From: Nitrospinota bacterium
GTDB lineage: Bacteria; UBA8248
Length of the DNA: 37,955 nucleotides
Direction of reading: 5' to 3'
Assembly (NCBI GenBank): GCA_026706735.1
Contig: JAPOYD010000042.1
Location: forward strand, 1 to 37,955
In this document: positions 33,014 to 37,955 of the stretch, piece by piece
Position numbering within the stretch: position 1 is the stretch's first letter
How the letters are laid out: the number at the start of each line of letters is the position of its first letter
The notes under the pieces: model-generated
What the model saw: the letters and a program-made list of their open reading frames with translations, nothing else
Told to the model about the DNA's origin: nothing
The model's database searches: none
Position numbers and translations under genes: made by a program

Positions 33014-33472
33014 CTACAATGTTCCGTTTATGGCGTAGTTGAGAATGCGCACTACCTGTTCGGGTTCTTCGGCCACGGCCATGGCGGCGGCGTCCACTTC
33101 TTTGAGCGCGTGCGTATGGCCCGGATCGTGCAAAGTGATGAGGGCTTTTCCCAGAGCCGCCGCGTAGCCCGCGTCGAACGCGGCGTTCCACTGCCTGTAT
33201 TTCTCCCCGAAGCGAACGACTACGATGTCCGCCTTCTCGATGAGCGTGCGCGTTCTGATGGCGTTGACGCCCGCGCCCTTGCGGTCTTTCCAGAACGGTT
33301 TTTCCTCATCGCCGAGAATGGACACGCCGCAGTCGTCGCTCGCATCGTGGTCCGTGACGGGGGCGAGAAAGGTAATAGGCAGGCCCGCTTTTTCCGCGCC
33401 CTCGGTAATTCGCTCGCGCCAGTCGGTATGCACTTCTCCCGATAAATAGACCGTCCAACTCGTCTGCGACAT
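33014..33472 (-). CDS. ytoQ: YtoQ family protein
   Basis: This 152-residue protein matches the YtoQ family, a small alpha/beta protein related to nucleoside 2-deoxyribosyltransferase-like folds. The start WTVYLSGEVHTDWRERI and PITFLAPVTDHDASDDCG are characteristic, followed by KGAGVNAIRTRTLIEKADIVVVRFGEKYRQWNAAFDAGYA-type sequence. The family's reaction is not established. The ATG follows AAGGAG at 9 bases. Upstream lies a structured leader with a terminator, so expression may be controlled by premature termination, unless that leader is a separate small RNA. Confidence 0.88.
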   Translation of the reverse strand: MSQTSWTVYLSGEVHTDWRERITEGAEKAGLPITFLAPVTDHDASDDCGVSILGDEEKPFWKDRKGAGVNAIRTRTLIEKADIVVVRFGEKYRQWNAAFDAGYAAALGKALITLHDPGHTHALKEVDAAAMAVAEEPEQVVRILNYAINGTL

Positions 33473-33540
33473 GAAACGCGCTCCTTATGCTTTGAAGACA
33501 AATGGTGTGAAAGATGGAAGTTTTCAAATGACGCGACGTG

Positions 33541-33570
33541 AAAAACCCCGGCCCTTCCGGACCGGGGTTT
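33541..33570 (-). terminator. Rho-independent terminator upstream of the YtoQ-family gene
   Basis: On the minus strand AAACCCCGG and CCGGGGTTT form a 9-bp stem (33570-33562 with 33551-33543) around a 10-base loop, and the run continues to TTTTT then C. It lies about 70 bases before the YtoQ ATG and closes the structured leader or small RNA. Confidence 0.8.
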
Positions 33571-33705
33571 CCCATCGTTCGGTGACCTGGTGGGGATTCG
33601 CCTGGGCGAAGAATGAACCCATGGGAATCTCCCGAGGGCATCTCCCCTAGGCGCCGGTCACCTCGTCCCTACAGTGTATTTTCATATTAGGATCACCTCC
33701 TTTCT
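33571..33705 (-). ncRNA. Candidate structured leader or small RNA with extended Shine-Dalgarno
   Basis: The minus strand carries AGAAAGGAGGTGATCC (33705-33690), a 16-base exact complement of a typical 16S rRNA 3' tail. Ten bases from the GGAGG core lies ATG at 33685, opening a 12-codon ORF (MKIHCRDEVTGA, stop 33647). The RNA then folds: GGTGACC (33662-33656) pairs with GGTCACC (33587-33581), enclosing hairpin TTCGC-CCAG-GCGAA (33610-33597) and GGGA-GAT-TCCC, and it ends in the terminator. It may be a translated attenuator for the YtoQ gene, a stand-alone RNA or a small-gene remnant. I do not recognise the family. Confidence 0.4.
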
Positions 33706-33844
33706 GACGTACCTGGAATCATCAGGAAAGCACGTGGAAAAGTCAAGGCGCGATTGGGATGGCGGACTGACATTCCGGCGTCGTCCGTGATATACAAACC
33801 TCCGCATGGCCCGTTCGTGATTCGCGCGACGGCCCCACTCCCGC

Positions 33845-33937
33845 GGAGAGGTGTCCGAGAGGCCTAAGGAGTACGACTGGAAATCGTATAGGTGCCCACA
33901 AGGTGCCTCGAGGGTTCGAATCCCTCCCTCTCCGCCA
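33845..33937 (+). tRNA. tRNA-Ser(GGA)
   Basis: The acceptor stem GGAGAGG (33845-33851) pairs with CCTCTCC (33927-33933), followed by discriminator G and an encoded CCA. The anticodon stem TACGA/TCGTA holds loop CTGGAAA with anticodon GGA at 33879-33881. A long variable arm (AGGTGCCCACAAGGTGCCT) and T-loop TTCGAAT are typical of serine tRNA. Confidence 0.97.
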
Positions 33938-34046
33938 ATTTTCATACTGGCAGGCTTGTCGGGAGAGTTGAACTGCTCGCATTCTCTTTCATACGGACGC
34001 GCCGCCCTCACAACATACTCCCGGCCGTCCGGATGGAGAAGACGCT

Positions 34047-34547
34047 TTGCGATGCGCCGCGAAGAACGAGAATAAAACAAGATTGAATTTCTTCCGCCTG
34101 AACGCGACCCAGCAATTTCCCATCGAGCTCGGCACCGCCTGGGATTTTTTCTCGAATCCCCGGAATCTCAAGGAAATCACGCCGCCCGAACTTCATCTGG
34201 TGGTCGAGAACGAGTTGCCTTTAAAGATGCATCCCGGCATGCTCATGTGTTACCGGGTGAAGCCCCTTCTGCGGATTCCCGTCAACTGGGTAACGGAGAT
34301 CACATATGTGGAGGAGGGTCGATTCTTTGTGGACGAACAGCGCTTCGGCCCCTATCGCTTCTGGCACCACCAGCACCATTTTCAGCTGATCGAAGGAGGC
34401 GTCGAGATGCGCGACATCATCCACTACAAGCTGCCGCTGGGGCCCCTCTCGTACCTGGTCAATCATTTCGTTGTAAGCCGCCAACTGGGCCGTATATTTT
34501 CATACCGCGAAGAAGTGCTCGCGCAGCGCTTCGGCCGGATGAATTGA
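34047..34547 (+). CDS. SRPBCC family (START-like) protein
   Basis: This protein of about 150-166 residues belongs to the SRPBCC ligand-binding superfamily. It has QQFPIELGTAWDFFSNPRNLKEITPPEL at the N-terminus, VTEITYVEEGRFFVDEQRFGPYRFWHHQHHF in the sheet, and a C-terminal helix YLVNHFVVSRQLGRIFSYREEVL. Such proteins bind a hydrophobic ligand in a deep cavity, and no catalytic role is evident. The start is uncertain: ATG 34047 has GGAGAAG upstream, but the family usually begins about 10 residues before the FPI strand, which would favour the in-frame TTG at 34083. It is a single gene between the tRNA and the cyclophilin. Confidence 0.8.
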   Translation: MRCAAKNENKTRLNFFRLNATQQFPIELGTAWDFFSNPRNLKEITPPELHLVVENELPLKMHPGMLMCYRVKPLLRIPVNWVTEITYVEEGRFFVDEQRFGPYRFWHHQHHFQLIEGGVEMRDIIHYKLPLGPLSYLVNHFVVSRQLGRIFSYREEVLAQRFGRMN

Positions 34548-34667
34548 ATTCACCTCGTTTTACAGCAAGGTCACGAATCGTCGTCAAACATCAAACGCCT
34601 GGCTGTACGCGCCTCACCCGGGCGAAAGGAAAACGCACCTTTTCACGCAACCACCCGGAGAAACGCA

Positions 34668-35498
34668 ATGAAAATCATATTCGCAATCGCTCTCTCTTTC
34701 TTCATGGCTTCAGCCTCTTTCGCGCAGGAGATCGTAAAGGAAAAACCCACCAACCCGGTTCTTTTGATGAAGACGAATTTCGGCGACGTCTACATCGAGA
34801 TGTTCCCTGAAGAAGCCCCCAAGACGGTGGCGAACTTTATGGACCTCGCTATGGGCAAGCGCGTCTTCGTCGACCACAAGACCAGCGAGAAAGTGAAACG
34901 CCCCTTCTTTGACGGGCTGAAGTTTCACCGCGTCATCAAGGAGTTCATGATTCAGGGAGGCGACCCCAGGGGAAACGGAACCGGGGGTCCCGGGTACAAC
35001 TTCGAGGACGAAATCAACGCCGACGCCCTGGGTCTGCATAAAATGAAGGCCATGAAGGACGGCCGCCCACACCGATTTTTACCCATCAGAAACCAGAACG
35101 ATTTCCAGCGTACCCTGGTGCATCCCCTGTTCCAGCAAATGGGCATCCGCTCCCAGGCTGACCTCGACAAGCGCAGGGAAGAGGTGAAAAAACGCCTCCA
35201 TGACCTCACGCTCAAGGACGCCTATGAGAACATGGGCTATCGTTTTAACGAGAAGCTCAAATCGCGCCCGCCCGTGAAGGGCGTTCTCGCGATGGCGAAC
35301 TCGGGCCCCAACACGAACGGCTCGCAGTTTTTCATCAACCTGATCGACACCCCCTGGCTCACCGGCAAGCACACGGTTTTCGGAAAAGTGGTGAAGGGGA
35401 TGAACGTGGTGGAGAAAATCGGTGGAACACCTGTGGGAGCGGGAAGCATGCCTAAAAACGAAGTGCGGATCATCTCGATACGGCTTCACACTCCCTGA
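34668..35498 (+). CDS. Secreted cyclophilin-type peptidyl-prolyl isomerase with an insertion
   Basis: This 276-residue protein has a signal peptide (MKIIFAIALSFFMASASFA, cleavage near 19-20), so it should act in the periplasm as a cis-trans prolyl isomerase in protein folding. Cyclophilin motifs are FGDVYIEMFPEEAPKTV (38-54), FHRVI with catalytic Arg88, FMIQGGDPRGNGTGGPG (93-109), GVLAMANSGPNTNGSQFFI (205-223) and LTGKHTVFGKV (231-241). Between the two halves of the barrel (about 118-203) lies a basic, helical insert of about 85 residues, where a short loop is usual. It could be a client or partner contact. The ATG follows GGAGAAA. Confidence 0.93.
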   Translation: MKIIFAIALSFFMASASFAQEIVKEKPTNPVLLMKTNFGDVYIEMFPEEAPKTVANFMDLAMGKRVFVDHKTSEKVKRPFFDGLKFHRVIKEFMIQGGDPRGNGTGGPGYNFEDEINADALGLHKMKAMKDGRPHRFLPIRNQNDFQRTLVHPLFQQMGIRSQADLDKRREEVKKRLHDLTLKDAYENMGYRFNEKLKSRPPVKGVLAMANSGPNTNGSQFFINLIDTPWLTGKHTVFGKVVKGMNVVEKIGGTPVGAGSMPKNEVRIISIRLHTP

Positions 35499-35555
35499 TT
35501 TTCGGGGGGAATGAGCAGGAGCGGCGCTCGCCAGGCAACGCCCGCGCGTGTCAGG

Positions 35556-36164
35556 CTACATTTCGCGGCGGCCCTCCAGAGAGCGCGTGAGCGTCATCTC
35601 ATCCGCATATTCGAGATGGCTGCCCATGGGAAGGCCGTGCGCCAACTGCGTGACGCGCACGCCGAGCGGCTTGAGCACCTGTGCGAGATAGAGAGAAGTC
35701 CCCTCCCCCGCCATGTTGGGATTCAGGGCCAGAATCACCTCTTTCACATCACCCGCCTTCACCCGCTCGATGAGCTTGGCGACGGTGAGGTCTTCAGGCT
35801 CCACGCCGTCGAGAGGGGAGATGACGCCCATCAGCACATGGTAGCGGCCCTTCACGCCACCCGCGCGTTCCACGGCGAAGACGTCTGCGGGTTCTTCCAC
35901 CACGCAGATGACGCCGGGGTCGCGCGCGCCGCAAACGGAGCAGTCACTCCCGCCCGCTTCACCTTCCACGAGCATCGAACAAGTGCCGCAAAGACCCACT
36001 TTTTCATGAAGCGCCTCGCACGAAGCGGCGATTTTCCCGGCGGCTTCGGGGTCTTTGCCCAAAAGGTGAAAGACGATCCTCTGCGCGCTCTTCGGGCCCA
36101 CTCCCGGAAGGCGGCGGAACGCCTCGATGCACTCTTCTATGGCGGGAAACCGGCTCAACTGCAT
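35556..36164 (-). CDS. recR: Recombination mediator protein RecR
   Basis: This 202-residue RecR works with RecO (and RecF) to load RecA on gapped DNA. It has the helix-hairpin-helix RLPGVGPKSAQRI (18-30), a four-Cys zinc finger (C59, C62, C75, C78), a Toprim domain from about 83 (GVICVVEEPADVFAVE), the Walker-B-like VILALNPNMAGEGT, and the C-terminal YADEMTLTRSLEGRR. Length is normal. It is the last gene of the dnaX-ybaB-recR cluster, a widely conserved arrangement. Confidence 0.97.
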   Translation of the reverse strand: MQLSRFPAIEECIEAFRRLPGVGPKSAQRIVFHLLGKDPEAAGKIAASCEALHEKVGLCGTCSMLVEGEAGGSDCSVCGARDPGVICVVEEPADVFAVERAGGVKGRYHVLMGVISPLDGVEPEDLTVAKLIERVKAGDVKEVILALNPNMAGEGTSLYLAQVLKPLGVRVTQLAHGLPMGSHLEYADEMTLTRSLEGRREM

Positions 36165-36255
36165 GGCGTATTCTCACTCGCTAATCAGGCGGCGGCCCGG
36201 AGCGACGATAAAGACGATTTGAGAACGATGAGCGGAGCGGGAGCCGCGCATCGGC

Positions 36256-36573
36256 TCAGAACAGGCCGGGAATGGGCAGACCACCGGTGAGTTTCTTCAT
36301 CTCCTCGGACATCATGTCCTTGCCTTTTCGGGACGCCTCGTTGCATGCGGCGCGCACCAGGTCCTCGAGCATCTCCACGTCGTCGGGGTCGACCACCTGC
36401 GGGTCTATCTTCACCGAGACCACGTCGCCCGCCCCGTTGGCGATCACGTTCACCATGCCGCCTCCGGCGGAAGCCTCCACCGTCTTCGCCGCCATCTCCT
36501 CCTGAAGCTTGGCCATCTTGTCCTGGATCTGGCGCGCCTGCTTCATCAGATTACCGATGCCACCTTTTAACAT
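36256..36573 (-). CDS. ybaB: YbaB/EbfC family nucleoid-associated protein
   Basis: This 105-residue protein forms dimers that bind DNA. It has an N-terminal helix GNLMKQARQIQDKMAKLQEEM, the sheet EASAGGGMVNVIANGAGDVVSVKI and a C-terminal helical part ending KLTGGLPIPGLF, all typical. It lies between dnaX (31 bases upstream) and recR (91 bases downstream), the standard operon order. Confidence 0.96.
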   Translation of the reverse strand: MLKGGIGNLMKQARQIQDKMAKLQEEMAAKTVEASAGGGMVNVIANGAGDVVSVKIDPQVVDPDDVEMLEDLVRAACNEASRKGKDMMSEEMKKLTGGLPIPGLF

Positions 36574-36604
36574 GAGAATCTCCCCGAGGTGTTTCCCTCA
36601 CTAC

Positions 36605-37955
36605 TCAAGCGTATGAATTCCCACCCGATTTTCGCATCCGCCCGTGGCGAATGTCGACTATCTTTCCGTTGAACAAGTCCACGATTTCCTGGATTACCGC
36701 GGCTTCGTTCTCGTCCGGTTTCTGGTCACGTAGATTGCTCGTTTCCGCAGCCTCATGCCCGGTTTGTAAATGCGCTCCATTTTCCACGCCCGCTATTTCG
36801 ACCCTGGCGCTCCAGGGGGAATGCTCCCGAAAAAACTCCTCGATTTCGGGCAGCACCTCCTGCGCCATGTGCAGACCCTGTGCGTTTCGGTTCTCCCGGG
36901 CGAGAACCACGCGGATGATCCCTTCTGTTTCCAGATCGAGCTCAACGGCCTCAAAAAGCGGACGTCTCATCGGTCGCAAGGCCTCCACCGCTCCCGACCA
37001 TACGCGCCGTGCCTCTACGGAGTTCCACTCCTGTGTTTCTGTATGCGCAACGGGAGAATCTCCTGAAGCAGGATCGGTCGCAGGCGGCGCCGGGGCGGGT
37101 GCCGTGGTTTCCCGGGGAGCCGGAGGCGGTGTGCTACCAGAAGGTTCCGTCCTCTGTGAGGAGGCGCGAGGGGGATTTGCAGCGGTTCCGCTGCTGATGG
37201 TTTCAAGCCTCTCCATCAGTGCACCCAAATCCGTAATCGGCTCAATCTGGCACATACGCAGAATCGCGACTTCGAGCGTCATGCGGGGATGATCCGATGT
37301 CCTGAGCTCTAACTCCGCTCCTTGCAGAATGGAATACGCCTGATGCGCTTCGGCGAAACTCATCTTCGTGGCCACCTGCTTGCGCTCTTCGATTTCAGAA
37401 GCCGCCATGTCGAAGAGCGCCTCATCGTCGCCTGCCGATAGAAGCACCATGCAGTCGCGCAAATACTCGAGCAGGTTCGCAGAGAAGAGCTTGAGATCGT
37501 GGCCCGCGTCGAAGAGACCCTTGAGCTCGGTGAGCGCTTTGTTGCCGTCGCGCTCGATCACCGCCTCGACCAGGGCCTTGTGGATACTCCCCGAGGGTAC
37601 CCCGAGCACTTTTTCCACTTCTTCGCTCGATACGGGATCTTCGGCGGCGAAAGCAAGCACTTGGTCGAGTAAGGATTGCGCATCGCGGATGCTTCCCTCT
37701 CCCATCCGCGCCAGCAACTTGACGGCCGCTTCGTCCATCTTTCTGCTCTGCGCCTTGACGATCTTCGAAAGGTGCGCCGCGATGACCGATGTCGTGATCC
37801 TCCGGAACTCGAACACCTGGCAGCGGCTCAAAATGGTGTCGGGGACGTTCTTGATCTCCGTCGTGGCCAGAATGAAAACGACATGGGGCGGCGGTTCCTC
37901 AAGCGTCTTCAAGAGCGCGTTGAAGGAGCTTTTCGAGAGCATGTGCACTTCATCG
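36605..37955 (-). CDS. dnaX: DNA polymerase III subunits gamma/tau, 5' part outside the window
   Basis: The window holds the last 450 codons of dnaX. The visible part begins in the AAA+ domain at DEVHMLSKSSFNALLKTLEEPP, continues with the sensor-1 and arginine-finger region (ILATTEIKNVPDTILSRCQVFEFRR), then domain III, which holds the clamp-loader oligomer together. A Pro/Ala-rich linker (about 265-310 of the visible part) and a short tau-like tail follow. The Walker A region and the start lie beyond base 37955. I see no A-rich slippery site that would signal programmed gamma production, but I checked this only by eye. Confidence 0.96.
   Translation of the reverse strand, partial: DEVHMLSKSSFNALLKTLEEPPPHVVFILATTEIKNVPDTILSRCQVFEFRRITTSVIAAHLSKIVKAQSRKMDEAAVKLLARMGEGSIRDAQSLLDQVLAFAAEDPVSSEEVEKVLGVPSGSIHKALVEAVIERDGNKALTELKGLFDAGHDLKLFSANLLEYLRDCMVLLSAGDDEALFDMAASEIEERKQVATKMSFAEAHQAYSILQGAELELRTSDHPRMTLEVAILRMCQIEPITDLGALMERLETISSGTAANPPRASSQRTEPSGSTPPPAPRETTAPAPAPPATDPASGDSPVAHTETQEWNSVEARRVWSGAVEALRPMRRPLFEAVELDLETEGIIRVVLARENRNAQGLHMAQEVLPEIEEFFREHSPWSARVEIAGVENGAHLQTGHEAAETSNLRDQKPDENEAAVIQEIVDLFNGKIVDIRHGRMRKSGGNSYA

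Noticed and set aside
33545-33570. SRP RNA core, because GGTCCGGAAGG occurs next to a serine tRNA
   Set aside because: The match lies in the loop of a terminator hairpin, and the rest of the SRP consensus (AGCAGC and the stem) is missing.
33690-33705. Fragment of a 16S rRNA gene
   Set aside because: Only the last 16 bases match. The flanks are unrelated to rRNA, and as a minus-strand ribosome site it is followed by a properly spaced ATG.
1-37955. CRISPR array, integrase or intact insertion sequence
   Set aside because: No regularly spaced direct repeats, Cas genes, integrase or transposase were found.

Overview
The window is about 38 kb of GC-rich bacterial chromosome with short intergenic gaps, mostly good purine-rich ribosome binding sites and a tRNA with an encoded CCA end. 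It carries transporters, hydrolases and catabolic oxidoreductases that are typical of uncultured marine or soil Proteobacteria-like and Tectomicrobia-like lineages. No taxonomic marker pins it down further. The dnaX-ybaB-recR block at the right end is core chromosome.

Layout, left to right. (1) 1-1165: a TbpB-like beta-barrel surface protein, followed by a repeat-rich gap. (2) 1803-6757, minus strand: a ribose-type ABC sugar importer (binding protein, ATPase, permease) with an M24 metallopeptidase inside the operon, and a class V aminotransferase upstream (6940-8073). (3) 8074-11638: an accessory stretch with a TRAP-permease remnant, an amidase coupled to an undetected-length 58-residue ORF, and an M20 peptidase. 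The aminotransferase and the 58-residue ORF share a duplicated promoter/leader/start segment. (4) 12115-19492, minus strand: a five-gene dipeptide/oligopeptide ABC transporter, preceded by an unknown conserved protein and a UGSC-family selenoprotein. (5) 19707-23228, minus strand: two tandem CocE/NonD (S15) hydrolases. (6) 23480-25700: a HicBA-like toxin-antitoxin pair and two isolated Mu-like phage genes. (7) 25801-27204: a small membrane protein and a 1-kb gene-free block of palindromes, inverted repeats and an AT-rich patch. (8) 27205-33007: LigA/LigB extradiol dioxygenase subunits, a quinone oxidoreductase, a TPP enzyme, a crotonase and a D-2-hydroxyacid dehydrogenase. (9) 33014-33937: a YtoQ-family gene, a structured leader or small RNA with a terminator, and tRNA-Ser(GGA). 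(10) 34047 to the right edge: an SRPBCC protein, a secreted cyclophilin, recR, ybaB and the 3' part of dnaX.

The most notable element is at 18938-19492. An ordinary reading ends this gene at an in-frame TGA (19201-19199). The frame continues through U-G-S-C and a well-formed protein, and a 5-bp hairpin with loop AGUAU places G and U at positions 23 and 24 counted from the U of UGA, as expected for a bacterial SECIS. The gene overlaps its downstream partner by ATGA, has a near-consensus promoter, and is followed in the same direction by the peptide transporter. I infer a two-protein seleno-redox enzyme linked to uptake of an unknown, probably peptide- or amide-like, compound. The selenocysteine machinery itself is not in the window.
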